NCBI GenBank assembly: GCA_031553195.1
Contig: JAVBLV010000084.1
Coordinates: 1-38,365, forward strand
From: JAVBLV01 sp031553195
Lineage (GTDB): Bacteria > Bacteroidota > Bacteroidia > Bacteroidales > P3
Reading direction: 5' to 3'
Length of the DNA stretch: 38,365 bases
A program made the translations under genes and the position numbers. How positions within the stretch are numbered: the stretch's first letter is position 1; the number at the start of each line of letters is the position of its first letter. Positions 8,297 through 17,158 of the stretch are shown here, piece by piece. A model generated the notes under the pieces. That model searched no databases and had not been told where the DNA came from. It saw only the letters and a list, made by a program, of their open reading frames with translations.

Positions 8297-9169
8297 CTAG
8301 CCCTGCAAAGCATTGGCGGCGCTTACGATTTCAATAATCTCGTTTGTAATAGCCGCCTGACGAGCTTTATTGTATGATAATTTTAAGTCTTTGAGCAATT
8401 CGGTCGCATTATCGGTCGCTTTTTGCATACTAATCATACGGGCTCCTTGTTCCGAAGCAAACGAATCTAAAAGAACCTTATAAAACTGGGTTTTTAATGC
8501 CAACGGAAGTACGCTTTCTATAATTTCTTCTTTGCTGGGTTCAAAAATGTAATCGTTCTGTGAAGAAGATTCTCCGGACGTTTCGTTTACAATAGGCAGA
8601 AACTGTTCCACGGAAATAATCTGCGTGGCCGCATTTTTAAATTTATTGTATATAAATTCTACCGTATCATATTTCTTAGAAGAAAAACCATCCATTATTT
8701 CTTGGGCAATCTTAGACGAGGCCTCAAAAGTAAGATGGTCAAAAATTTCATTTCTAACCCCTGCAATGGTATAATCACTTTTTTCAAAAAAATCCGAAAG
8801 CCGTTTTCCAATGCATAATAAACTAATCTTACAATATTTATCCTTTTCACGGTAAGCGGCTATTCTCGCATTCGTTTCTTTGATAATATTTGTATTGAAC
8901 GCCCCGCAAAGTCCTTTATTAGATGCAACTATTACAAGCAAAACATGATTTTGCGGACGACTCTCCGTAAAAGGAGTATCTACCTCAAAGTTTTCGCGGC
9001 AAATATTTTCTATAATCTCCGATAATTTTGCAGAATAAGGCCTTAGTTTTAGGATTAAATTCTGGACTTTCCGCAATTTAGATGCCGAAACCATTTTCAT
9101 GGCGCTGGTAATTTGCATTGTCGAGCTTACCGATGCAATACGAATTCTGACTTCTTTTAGGTTTGGCAT
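8297..9169 (-). CDS. atpG: ATP synthase F1 gamma subunit
   Basis: The central rotor shaft of F1, coupling c-ring rotation to the catalytic sites. The 290-aa protein shows the two conserved ends: N-terminal LKEVRIRIASVSSTMQITSA followed by KMVSASKLRK, and C-terminal ISMQKATDNATELL and YNKARQAAITNEIIEIVSAA. The middle has SNKGLCGAFNTN. Length and ends match the family. It is 32 nt downstream of atpA. Confidence 0.97.
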   Translation of the reverse strand: MPNLKEVRIRIASVSSTMQITSAMKMVSASKLRKVQNLILKLRPYSAKLSEIIENICRENFEVDTPFTESRPQNHVLLVIVASNKGLCGAFNTNIIKETNARIAAYREKDKYCKISLLCIGKRLSDFFEKSDYTIAGVRNEIFDHLTFEASSKIAQEIMDGFSSKKYDTVEFIYNKFKNAATQIISVEQFLPIVNETSGESSSQNDYIFEPSKEEIIESVLPLALKTQFYKVLLDSFASEQGARMISMQKATDNATELLKDLKLSYNKARQAAITNEIIEIVSAANALQG

Positions 9170-9201
9170 AAAACGGATATTTAAAAATTCTTTGTAAGCT
9201 T

Positions 9202-10794
9202 CTAATGAACTATTTCCTCATATCGTTTGGAAACAAGGGCGGCTACCTCTGTAAGCGTCTCTATATCTTCATTAGAGAGTCCTTTTGTACGCAGGTTCTC
9301 TAATGTTTGCGGATGGGAATTTTGCAACACTGACAAAAATTCGGTTTCAAAATCGCGGATCCGGCTTATAGGAACCGATTGTAGCAAACCCCTTGTTCCA
9401 CAAAATATAATCGCTATCTGATACTCTATTTTCATGGGATTATATTCTGGTTGCTTCAAAACTTCCACATTTCTGGCTCCTTTATCCAATACAGATTGAG
9501 TTACAGGGTCAAGATCCGATCCGAATTTAGAAAACGCCTCCAAATCTCTATATTGCGCCTGATCCAGTTTTAATGTCCCCGCAATTTTTTTCATTGCCGA
9601 AATCTGGGCGTTTCCTCCCACGCGCGAAACGGAAATCCCCACGTTAATAGCAGGCCTTATCCCTGCATTAAACAAACCGGTTTCCAAAAATATCTGTCCA
9701 TCGGTAATAGAAATCACATTGGTAGGAATATAAGCTGAAATATCTCCTGCTTGCGTTTCTATAATCGGCAAAGCCGTTAAAGAACCTCCTCCCACCACTT
9801 TATGCCGGATAGATTCAGGCAAATCGTTCATTTGTGCGGCGATACCATCTTCCTGAATAATTTTCGCAGCGCGTTCTAACAATCTGGAGTGCAAATAAAA
9901 AACGTCGCCGGGAAAAGCTTCGCGTCCGGGAGGACGGCGTAGCAACAGAGAAACTTCACGATACGAAACCGCTTGTTTGCTTAAATCATCATAAATAACC
10001 AATGCCGCTCTGCCTGTATCTCTAAAATACTCCCCTATGGAAGCGCCTGTAAACGGAGCGTAGAACTGCATTGCCGCAGGATCGGAAGCAGTAGCGACCA
10101 CTACGATTGTGTAAGGCATAGCTCCTTTTTCTTCCAAAGTCTTTACAATATGCGCCACCGTTGATCCCTTCTGACCGCAAGCCACATAAATACAATAAAC
10201 AGGTTCCCCTTTAGTATAAAATTCTTTCTGATTAATAATCGTATCAATAGCGATTGTCGTTTTACCTGTCTGGCGATCGCCGATGATTAACTCCCGTTGT
10301 CCTCTTCCGATAGGAATCATAGAATCAATGGCCTTGATTCCCGTTTGCAAAGGTTCTTTTACCGGTTGGCGATAAATAACGCCCGGCGCTTTTCTTTCCA
10401 GAGGCATTTCAAACAATTCCCCTTTGATGGGGCCTTTCCCGTCTATCGGCTCCCCAATGGTATTAATAACCCTGCCTACTAATCCTTCGCCTACTTTTAT
10501 GGATGCAATTTGTTTAGTCCTTTTTACCATGTCGCCTTCGTTAATATTCCGGCTATCGCCAAGCATAACGATTCCCACATTATCTTCTTCCAAATTTTGC
10601 ACAATGCCTTTAATTCCCGAACTGGTAAACTCTACCAATTCCCCTGACTGAACATTCGTCAAACCATATACGCGGGCAATTCCGTCGCCAACGGTTAAGA
10701 CCGTTCCCGATTCCTCCAATTCGGCTTCAAGGTTTATATCAGATAATTGTTTCCTAAGAATTGCCGATATTTCTGCAGGTTTTATTTCAGACAT
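9202..10794 (-). CDS. atpA: ATP synthase F1 alpha subunit
   Basis: A non-catalytic nucleotide-binding subunit of the F1 hexamer. The 530-aa protein has the N-terminal beta-barrel, Walker A GDRQTGKT (172-179), the alpha-specific Gln in that motif, ALVIYDDLSKQA (Walker B region) and the signature PAINVGISVSRVGGNAQ. It is slightly longer than E. coli AtpA (513 aa). The gene sits 107 nt after atpH. The catalytic beta partner AtpD is not encoded in the window. Confidence 0.98.
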   Translation of the reverse strand: MSEIKPAEISAILRKQLSDINLEAELEESGTVLTVGDGIARVYGLTNVQSGELVEFTSSGIKGIVQNLEEDNVGIVMLGDSRNINEGDMVKRTKQIASIKVGEGLVGRVINTIGEPIDGKGPIKGELFEMPLERKAPGVIYRQPVKEPLQTGIKAIDSMIPIGRGQRELIIGDRQTGKTTIAIDTIINQKEFYTKGEPVYCIYVACGQKGSTVAHIVKTLEEKGAMPYTIVVVATASDPAAMQFYAPFTGASIGEYFRDTGRAALVIYDDLSKQAVSYREVSLLLRRPPGREAFPGDVFYLHSRLLERAAKIIQEDGIAAQMNDLPESIRHKVVGGGSLTALPIIETQAGDISAYIPTNVISITDGQIFLETGLFNAGIRPAINVGISVSRVGGNAQISAMKKIAGTLKLDQAQYRDLEAFSKFGSDLDPVTQSVLDKGARNVEVLKQPEYNPMKIEYQIAIIFCGTRGLLQSVPISRIRDFETEFLSVLQNSHPQTLENLRTKGLSNEDIETLTEVAALVSKRYEEIVH

Positions 10795-10901
10795 AATTTA
10801 TTATATTTTTTTAATCTCCTGAATGAAGGTATTCTGTTTAAATAAGATGAACGTTTGATTTAAGTGAAAGATTTCGAATCCGGAAAATTATTAAGAACAG
10901 T

Positions 10902-11453
10902 TTATCTGGCGTATTCGTTCTTTTCAAATTCTTTTTTGAGCCTGGTAATTTTATTCAATATGCTGGCGTCATATAAATAATTTTCGAAACGAATGGAAAA
11001 TCCGCCCAATATTTCCGGTTTCATTTCTTCTTTCAAATCAATCGTTCCTTTTAAAATATTTTTTACTATCGATACTATTTGTGTTTTATCTTGCTCGTTC
11101 ATGGGCGCCGCCACGGAGAGATGAATTGTTTTAATGCCTTTATAAGATTTATACAACTGTGTATAAGCATTTGAAATTCCTTTCAAATTAATTCCCCTAT
11201 GCTTCCGGATAATAAAAAAAACATATTGCAATGAAAGATCGGTTATTTTAAATTGAAATAACTCCGTCATTATAGCAATCTTTTTACCCATAGGAATTAC
11301 AGGATTTTTTAAGATTGACGTAAGTTGCCTGTTTTCCGCGCAAACTTCGGACATCAATTCCATATCGGAATACACCGCATCCAGTATGCTTTTTTCCGAA
11401 GCCAATTCAAATAAAGCTTTTGCATAACGATTATTTATTTTATAATTGCTCAC
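10902..11453 (-). CDS. atpH: ATP synthase F1 delta subunit (OSCP)
   Basis: Part of the peripheral stalk, joining the b subunits to the top of F1. The 183-aa protein begins INNRYAKALFELASEK, the usual YAxALFELA start of the family, and ends GGFSIRFENYLYDASILNKI, matching the conserved C-terminal GG...D.S. It follows atpF after 15 nt. Length is normal for the family. Confidence 0.93.
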   Translation of the reverse strand: MSNYKINNRYAKALFELASEKSILDAVYSDMELMSEVCAENRQLTSILKNPVIPMGKKIAIMTELFQFKITDLSLQYVFFIIRKHRGINLKGISNAYTQLYKSYKGIKTIHLSVAAPMNEQDKTQIVSIVKNILKGTIDLKEEMKPEILGGFSIRFENYLYDASILNKITRLKKEFEKNEYAR

Positions 11454-11468
11454 AGGAAGATTATTTTA

Positions 11469-11963
11469 TTAGTTTGCAGACATTTTCTCTATTTGTTCCT
11501 TTATAATTCTTTCGGCTCCGGATTTATCCTGAAGATCATGTTTGAGAATAACTTCGGCAATTTCGATAGATAAACTTGCTACTTGGTTCCTAAGTTCGGT
11601 AATAGCATTTAATTTTTCATAATTAATCGTCTGCCGGGCGGTTTCGATAATACGATCCGATTCCAACGCCGCTTTTTGGTGAGCGACCTCAATTATTTTT
11701 TCGCTTGCCAAGCGGGCATCGCGTAAAATGGCGTCGCGTTCCTCTCTGGCTTGACTTAAAACTTCTTGATTTTTTAATTGAAGATTCTTTACCTCTTCTT
11801 TGGCAGTTTCAGCCGCCGACAACGCCTTGTTTATTTGTTCTTCACGATCTTTTAACGCTTTTAAAATAACAGGCCATCCGAATTTCTTTAATATCAAAAG
11901 TAAAACGCCGAAAATTATTACCATCCAGACAACAAGTCCTAAGGAAGGTTGTACTAATTCCAT
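11469..11963 (-). CDS. atpF: ATP synthase Fo b subunit
   Basis: The membrane-anchored peripheral stalk subunit. The 164-aa protein has one N-terminal transmembrane helix (LGLVVWMVIIFGVLLLILKKF, written without its flanks, about residues 8-28), then FGWPVILKALKDREEQI, the standard b-subunit motif, and a long charged coiled coil to about residue 120. The C-terminal region docks to delta. A 193-nt gap separates it from atpE, longer than elsewhere in the operon; I see no gene in it. Confidence 0.95.
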   Translation of the reverse strand: MELVQPSLGLVVWMVIIFGVLLLILKKFGWPVILKALKDREEQINKALSAAETAKEEVKNLQLKNQEVLSQAREERDAILRDARLASEKIIEVAHQKAALESDRIIETARQTINYEKLNAITELRNQVASLSIEIAEVILKHDLQDKSGAERIIKEQIEKMSAN

Positions 11964-12156
11964 ATTCTATTTAAATTAAATATGTGAAACCGACATAACC
12001 AATTCTTCCCGACATATTTTGTTTTGTGCCAAGGAAGGTGTATTGTTTATGAATTCTATTTATTATTTACTTTGCTTGATTTACCGATGCGTTAAATCCT
12101 AAAACCCCGAAGAGCGGATGAGGCAAGTACTTTTAGATCATATATTAACCATCCGG

Positions 12157-12420
12157 TTATTTCTGGAACACGATCAACAAACATACTACGATAGCAAAAA
12201 GTGAAGCGCCTTCTATTAACGCCGCCGCAACAATCATGCTGGAACGAATATCTCCGCTAGCCTCAGGTTGACGAGCAATGGCTTCCATAGCGCCTCTTCC
12301 TATATTTCCAATTCCAATACCGGCGGCAACGGCAGCAATACCTGTTCCTAACCCCGCCCCCATCTTTGCTATTGCGGAAAGATCTGTAATAGCTTGTAAT
12401 ACGATAGATAACACTGACAT
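12157..12420 (-). CDS. atpE: ATP synthase Fo c subunit
   Basis: The ring-forming proteolipid that carries ions through the membrane. The 87-aa hairpin has a glycine-rich first helix (AAVAAGIGIGNIGRG), the polar loop ARQPEA, and a second helix with the essential carboxylate Glu70 (AALIEGASLF). Aligned on RQPEA to the sodium-type Ilyobacter ring, its Gln32 is Ile here and Ser66 is Gly, which suggests proton rather than sodium transport (inference). Start: ATG at 12418-12420 (MSVLSIVLQ); an upstream in-frame ATG would add 12 unlikely residues and lies on the promoter. Confidence 0.95.
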   Translation of the reverse strand: MSVLSIVLQAITDLSAIAKMGAGLGTGIAAVAAGIGIGNIGRGAMEAIARQPEASGDIRSSMIVAAALIEGASLFAIVVCLLIVFQK

Positions 12421-12453
12421 AACAATTTGTTTTTTTAGATGATTAATAGGTGG

Positions 12454-12484
12454 CAAATTTAAAGATATAGTCCTAATTTACAAA
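12454..12484 (-). promoter_or_regulatory. Promoter of the atpE-F-H-A-G operon
   Basis: On the minus strand TTTG (12481-12484) is followed after 19 bp by TAAATTTG (12454-12461), matching the Bacteroidetes -33/-7 consensus. Initiation near 12447 leaves a leader of about 26 nt before atpE. It indicates that this operon really starts at atpE rather than at an upstream atpB. Confidence 0.6.
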
Positions 12485-12546
12485 GAAAAATTCAAGAATA
12501 TTTTCGAATATCCGACAATGCTTTTAATGACAATTGATTATAAAAT

Positions 12547-12587
12547 AAAAAACAGCCGAAAGGTTTTTTTCTCTCTCAACTGTTTTT
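12547..12587 (-). terminator. Probable terminator after yidC
   Basis: On the minus strand AAAAACAG (12580-12587) pairs with CTGTTTTTT (12547-12555) across about 24 nt, with an A-rich flank upstream and a U-rich run at the end. It lies between the yidC stop and the atpE promoter, where a transcript end is expected. The loop is long, so support is moderate. Confidence 0.45.
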
Positions 12588-12643
12588 GCCACATTTACTG
12601 AATATTCCGCATTATTTCACGTTATAAACTTATTATTCGATTT

Positions 12644-14608
12644 TTATTTTTTCCTTTGGTTTTGTTGGCGTTGACCGGCTATCTCTTGATTCATTTTCTG
12701 CATTTTTTCTATACGTTCCATAAAGTTCGATTTCTTCACCGGTTTAGTGGACGCAACACGAATACGTTCCCTTATTTTATCTTCGCTGATCATTCTGCGG
12801 ATGATAAACATTTGTAGGAAAGTAATGCATGTAGATATGAAATAATAATAATTTAAACCGGCAGAGAAACTGTTGAACATAAAGAGCAGCATAACAGGCA
12901 TTAAATACATCATCGTTTTCATCCCGGGAAGAGAATTGCTTTGCACGCTTTGCTTCATGTTTATGATTGTATAAAAAACATTGGCAATAGACATTAATAA
13001 ACAAAACAAACTCACATGATCGCCATAAATAGGGATATTGAAAGGCAAGGTAAGAATGGAGTCGTAAGTAGAAAGGTCGTCGGCCCATAAAAACGGCTGT
13101 TGGCGCAATTCTATAGACGCAGGGAAAAAACGATACATTGCCAATAAAATCGGGAATTGCAACAACATAGGAATACACCCCGCCATGGGACTTGCGCCGG
13201 CTTTTTTATACAACGCCATAACGGCCTTTTGTTTTTCTAAAGCCTGTTCCTTTTTCGGATATTTTTTATTTATTTCATTTACCTCCGGCTGCAATATTTT
13301 CATTTTTGCAGAGGAAGAATATGATTTGAAAGCAATCGGGAGCAAGATTAATTTTAAAATAACCGTTAGAACCAAGATGATAATTCCATAATTCCAATTA
13401 AGTTGTTCGAGAGAATTAAATACCGGCAAAACAGCAAAACGGTTTATCCATTGGAATAAAAAGAATCCCCAGCCTAACGGAATCTGCCGTTCCAGATTGA
13501 GGTCATAACTTTTTAAAATATTATATTTGTTAGGTCCAAAATAAAGGCTCATTCCCACCGAATGATTTTTATCGGCGCTGTTGAACGGAATTCCGATAAT
13601 AGAACCCATACTGCACAAATAATTTTGCGAAGTATCGGTAATTGCTTTGGTTTGGACTTCAATGTCGGCATTCAAAAATTCATCGTCGGCAATAATCGTT
13701 GTGCTGAAAAACTGTTGTTTATACGAAATCCATTTTAAAGGGGATTTGATAGATTCCGTATTGTCTTTGCCATCCGTAATATTTTCTACGCTTTCATCCG
13801 TTTTGGAACGATAGTAAATAGAGGACGTGGCACGCTCGTTCTTCCCATTCTTTTCTTGATGCCTTAAATCATTTCTGAACTCAAAATCCATATATTGGCT
13901 TTGTGCGATCGCATTATCCAACCCATTGAAAAATATGGCATATTTGATTCTGTAATTTGATCCGAATATTGTATAACGAAACTCCAGATACCGGCTTAGA
14001 TCATATGTTGCGCTTGTGTCGTTTGCATTATTTGCATACGCTCGCAAGCTGACGATAAGAGAATCGTTTCCTTTAACAGAGTAATGTTCGTCTCCCGAAA
14101 CTTCTTTATCATTGATAAAAATTTTAAAATACAGTTGATTTGTGTTGATAGCCCGATTATCGGAAGTCTGAAATACCAAGTTTATCAAAGAATCATTATC
14201 GTTGATCAAATAAAGCGGTTTTTGCTCGAAAGTCTTATAGTCCTTTAATTCTACAGAAGAAATTTGTCCGCCAAGATTTGATATATTAAAAGAAATCAAT
14301 TCGTTATCAATTTTCAGTTTGGATCTTTCACCCACGGCCGCATTTGAAAAAATACTTAACTCCTCTTTTCTTCTTTTTTCTTCTAAAGAAAGAACGCTGT
14401 CATTGTTTGAATCGAGAAGAGAGTTCGTTTTAGCCAATGCTTCCAAACGCATTACAGAATCCATTTCGCGCTGCTGTACCCGGTACAAAGAGTCTTGCTT
14501 GCGGTGCATTTCTGCGCGCTCCTCTTTAGAGGGACTTTGCCACCACATAAATCCGACAAAAATAAGGAAGATTAAAACAAGGCCAATAATTGATCTTTTA
14601 TCTGTCAT
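12644..14608 (-). CDS. yidC: Membrane protein insertase YidC
   Basis: Inserts and folds inner-membrane proteins, with or without Sec. The 654-aa protein has an N-terminal anchor (IIGLVLIFLIFVGFMWW, about 7-23), a large periplasmic beta domain (about 80-370), and the conserved Oxa1 core. The core includes LILLPIAFKSYSSSAKMKIL, the coiled pair EINKKYPKKEQALEKQKAVM, and GASPMAGCIPMLLQFPILLAMY. The C-terminus is Lys/Arg-rich (RQQNQRKK), typical of Bacteroidetes YidC. It lies directly upstream of atpE; the c subunit is a known YidC substrate, so the pairing is fitting, though a terminator and promoter separate them. Confidence 0.97.
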   Translation of the reverse strand: MTDKRSIIGLVLIFLIFVGFMWWQSPSKEERAEMHRKQDSLYRVQQREMDSVMRLEALAKTNSLLDSNNDSVLSLEEKRRKEELSIFSNAAVGERSKLKIDNELISFNISNLGGQISSVELKDYKTFEQKPLYLINDNDSLINLVFQTSDNRAINTNQLYFKIFINDKEVSGDEHYSVKGNDSLIVSLRAYANNANDTSATYDLSRYLEFRYTIFGSNYRIKYAIFFNGLDNAIAQSQYMDFEFRNDLRHQEKNGKNERATSSIYYRSKTDESVENITDGKDNTESIKSPLKWISYKQQFFSTTIIADDEFLNADIEVQTKAITDTSQNYLCSMGSIIGIPFNSADKNHSVGMSLYFGPNKYNILKSYDLNLERQIPLGWGFFLFQWINRFAVLPVFNSLEQLNWNYGIIILVLTVILKLILLPIAFKSYSSSAKMKILQPEVNEINKKYPKKEQALEKQKAVMALYKKAGASPMAGCIPMLLQFPILLAMYRFFPASIELRQQPFLWADDLSTYDSILTLPFNIPIYGDHVSLFCLLMSIANVFYTIINMKQSVQSNSLPGMKTMMYLMPVMLLFMFNSFSAGLNYYYFISTCITFLQMFIIRRMISEDKIRERIRVASTKPVKKSNFMERIEKMQKMNQEIAGQRQQNQRKK

Positions 14609-15065
14609 TTCAAATCATTTTTCTTTCAGAACACATAAAGTTCTTTTTGTATTTTAAGGCGCAAAATTACTAAATTTATTGCGAAATATAGCTTATGTCT
14701 GATTTTAGAATTCTAATTATATCGTCAATCTCGGTAACACTTTGAAAAGAGAATACTTTGAAATTCAAAATCTCTATGTTCATCTGAAAACTACAAAATG
14801 AAGGAGTTATTGAACTCTCGGCAATAAGAATCGCAAGCCTTTCTTAAATTTTACGCCTGTCCTTTTCATGATAAATAACTTTTTATGCTTGTGGAATATG
14901 CGCGAAAATTAGCGATGTTATTAACTAAGTCTTTAAATGTACGCATCAGAAATTTGTGCCCAAAAGGTAACGCCCAATTGGCATAAGACGCAATAACTAA
15001 ATAAACCGAAAGCATTTTTTCAGGTTAGGCAAAAAATTATAGGACGTAGATTTTCATATACTTTG

Positions 15066-15096
15066 TTGGCAATTCAAACATTTTTATGTAATTTTG
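15066..15096 (+). promoter_or_regulatory. Promoter of the rimP-nusA-infB operon
   Basis: TTG (15066-15068) and TAATTTTG (15089-15096) are separated by 20 bp, matching the Bacteroidetes -33/-7 pattern. The expected start near 15103 gives a leader of about 100 nt that contains the terminator-like hairpin at 15163-15187. Confidence 0.6.
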
Positions 15097-15162
15097 CAGT
15101 TAGACTTATGTGCCTTACTTTAAAGCAACATACGAAAACTCTTAAAATACAAGATATTACAT

Positions 15163-15187
15163 GAGGGGGCATAGAGTCCCCTCTTTT
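15163..15187 (+). promoter_or_regulatory. Terminator-like hairpin in the rimP leader (attenuator candidate)
   Basis: GAGGGG (15163-15168) pairs perfectly with CCCCTC (15178-15183) across a 9-nt loop and is followed by TTTTATTTG. It is the most GC-rich stem in an otherwise AT-rich leader and ends only 19 nt before the rimP ATG. Its position between promoter and first gene suggests attenuation, possibly NusA autocontrol, or the end of a roughly 80-nt small RNA. The stem is seen; the function is inferred. Confidence 0.55.
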
Positions 15188-15205
15188 ATTTGTTAGATAA
15201 ATTTT

Positions 15206-15673
15206 ATGCTTGATAAAGTAAAAATATTAGAAACTATTGATTCCAAACTAACCGGCACAGATAAATTTTTAGTTGATTTAAAAATTTCTACAGACAACCG
15301 GATATCGGTTTTTATTGATGGAGATAATGGCATAACCATCGACGATTGCATAGAATTAAGCCGGGCAATCGAAAAAAGTTTAGATCGGGATGAGGAGGAT
15401 TTTGAATTGAATGTTTCATCTTCAGGAATTGAGTCGCCATTAAAACTTCATCGGCAATATGTTAAAAATATTGGTCGTCAAATTAAAGTGATTTTAGTTT
15501 CGGGAAACATTCTGGAAGGGAAATTAATTGCTGTAAATGAAAACGAGATTCAAATTGAATTGCAACCGGAAAAAAGGAAAGGGAGAGGAAAAAAAGAAGA
15601 AAAACAACAAGACAATTTAGTTGGGATTTTATTCAATGATATACAAGAATCCAAAATTAAAGTAGTCTTTTAA
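15206..15673 (+). CDS. rimP: Ribosome maturation factor RimP
   Basis: Assists late assembly of the 30S ribosomal subunit. The 155-aa protein has the N-terminal alpha/beta domain with VFIDGDNGITIDDCIELSR and ELNVSSSGIESPL (family pattern V.SPGl..PL, with SSGIESPL here), then a C-terminal SH3-like beta barrel (GRQIKVILVSGNILEGKL). Between two strands of that barrel is an unusually charged insert, KRKGRGKKEEKQQ. It is the first gene of the rimP-nusA-infB operon, an order conserved widely in bacteria; nusA follows after 41 nt. Confidence 0.93.
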   Translation: MLDKVKILETIDSKLTGTDKFLVDLKISTDNRISVFIDGDNGITIDDCIELSRAIEKSLDRDEEDFELNVSSSGIESPLKLHRQYVKNIGRQIKVILVSGNILEGKLIAVNENEIQIELQPEKRKGRGKKEEKQQDNLVGILFNDIQESKIKVVF

Positions 15674-15714
15674 GCTATAACATCAGAAAAGAATTTAAGA
15701 AACAAACACATAAA

Positions 15715-16956
15715 ATGGAAGCCTTAAACCTAATAGAAACCTTCTCAGAGTTCAAAGATTTTAAAAGCATCGATAGGGAAACGCTTATGCGTATATTGGA
15801 AGACGTATTCAGAGCTGCCTTGTCAAAGCGATACGGCACCGATGAAAATTTCGATATAATTGTGAACATTGACAAAGGTGATCTTGAAATTTGGCGCAAC
15901 AGGGAAATTGTTGAAGATGGAGCGGTAGAAGATGAAAGGACTCAAATAGCATATTCGGACGCCATAAAAATAGAAGCCGATTTTGAAGTAGGCGAAGACC
16001 TTACCGAACCCATTTTATTGACTGATTTTGGCCGCAGGGAAATTTTAGGAATCCGGCAGAATTTAGTGGCAAAAGTTCAAGACTATGAAAAAGCGCTTAT
16101 TTTCCAGAAATATAAAGAAAAAGTAGGAGAAATCATTTTAGGAGAAGTATACCAGGTTTGGAACAAAGAGATTTTGGTGTTGGATGAAGATAAAATAGAA
16201 TTGATATTGCCAAGGTCAGAACAAATCCCAAGCGATTATTACCGTAAGGGAGACACGATCAAGGCAATCGTTTTAAAAGTGGAAATGCGTAATAACAATC
16301 CTCAGATTATATTGTCCAGAACGTCTCCGATTTTCCTGGAGAGATTGTTCGAGCAAGAAGTCCCGGAAATTTTCGACGGACTCATAACAATAAAAAATGT
16401 GGTTCGCGTTCCCGGAGAACGGGCGAAAATTGCAGTGGAATCCTACGACGACCGGATAGATCCCGTGGGAGCGTGCGTCGGAATGAAAGGTTCCAGAATA
16501 CATGGAATTGTTCGCGAACTTCGGAATGAAAATATCGACGTCATCAACTATACAAGTAATTCCGAATTATATATTACCCGCGTGTTAAGTCCCGCAAAGA
16601 TTTCATCCATACGCATAGATGAAAAAGAAAAACGCGCGGAAGTTTATATGAAACCCGACCAAGTTTCATTAGCCATAGGCAAGGGAGGCCATAATATAAA
16701 ACTAGCAGGGAAATTGACCGGCTATGAAATAGACGTTTATAGAGATACGGATGTAGATTATGAGGATGTAGATTTACAAGAATTTGATGATGAAATAGAA
16801 CAATGGGTAATCGATGAGTTAAAAGCAATTGGTTGTGATACGGCTAAAAGCGTTTTGGCATTAAGTACCGAAGAATTAATTCATCGTACGGATTTGGAAG
16901 AAGAAACTATTCTTGAAGTAGTAAATATCTTAAAATCGGAATTTGAAGGAGAATAA
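15715..16956 (+). CDS. nusA: Transcription termination/antitermination protein NusA
   Basis: Binds RNA polymerase and nascent RNA to control pausing, termination and antitermination. The 413-aa protein shows the N-terminal RNAP-binding domain (about 1-130), an S1 domain around GEIILGEVYQVWNKEILVL, and two KH domains including RTSPIFLERLFEQEVPEI, DPVGACVGMKGSRIHGI and LAIGKGGHNIKLAGKLTG. A short acidic tail with one helix-hairpin-like segment ends it, and the long AR repeats of E. coli NusA are absent. It is the second gene of the operon and a possible regulator of its own leader. Confidence 0.97.
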   Translation: MEALNLIETFSEFKDFKSIDRETLMRILEDVFRAALSKRYGTDENFDIIVNIDKGDLEIWRNREIVEDGAVEDERTQIAYSDAIKIEADFEVGEDLTEPILLTDFGRREILGIRQNLVAKVQDYEKALIFQKYKEKVGEIILGEVYQVWNKEILVLDEDKIELILPRSEQIPSDYYRKGDTIKAIVLKVEMRNNNPQIILSRTSPIFLERLFEQEVPEIFDGLITIKNVVRVPGERAKIAVESYDDRIDPVGACVGMKGSRIHGIVRELRNENIDVINYTSNSELYITRVLSPAKISSIRIDEKEKRAEVYMKPDQVSLAIGKGGHNIKLAGKLTGYEIDVYRDTDVDYEDVDLQEFDDEIEQWVIDELKAIGCDTAKSVLALSTEELIHRTDLEEETILEVVNILKSEFEGE

Positions 16957-17158
16957 GAATCTTTCGGAAACTTATTTTACAGGTGCGTTTTTGTGTTTTA
17001 ATGCTCAGTATTAATATTTTAAAAACAGAAATGGAAGTTCCGAAAGGGGCAGGCATTTGATGAAGAATGCGTTTAAAATGGGCGGGTTTAAAGATATTTT
17101 AGGGAAAAAAATTCAGGGATTACTATCATATTTTGAATTAGAATTTAAATCGGACAGA

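Larger units (their letters stand above)
14609..15205. other. 597-bp gene-free region between divergent yidC and rimP
   Basis: I find no coding frame with family resemblance. Near yidC, CAAAATTA (14662-14669) reads TAATTTTG on the minus strand and could be the yidC -7 box, although no clear -33 accompanies it. Near rimP there is a good promoter (15066-15096) and a leader hairpin (15163-15187), listed separately. The middle (about 14700-15050) shows nothing I can support. Confidence 0.5.

Noticed and set aside
8260..8313. N-terminal extension of nadB
   Set aside because: The extra 18 residues overlap the atpG stop and do not resemble L-aspartate oxidases; the family start GSGIAG fits the internal ATG.
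12777..13178. 133-aa frame overlapping yidC on the same strand
   Set aside because: Shadow frame inside the conserved YidC core, with no start context or homology.
17057..17158. 34-residue N-terminal extension of infB
   Set aside because: IF-2 homology begins at the internal ATG 17159; the extension has no counterpart.
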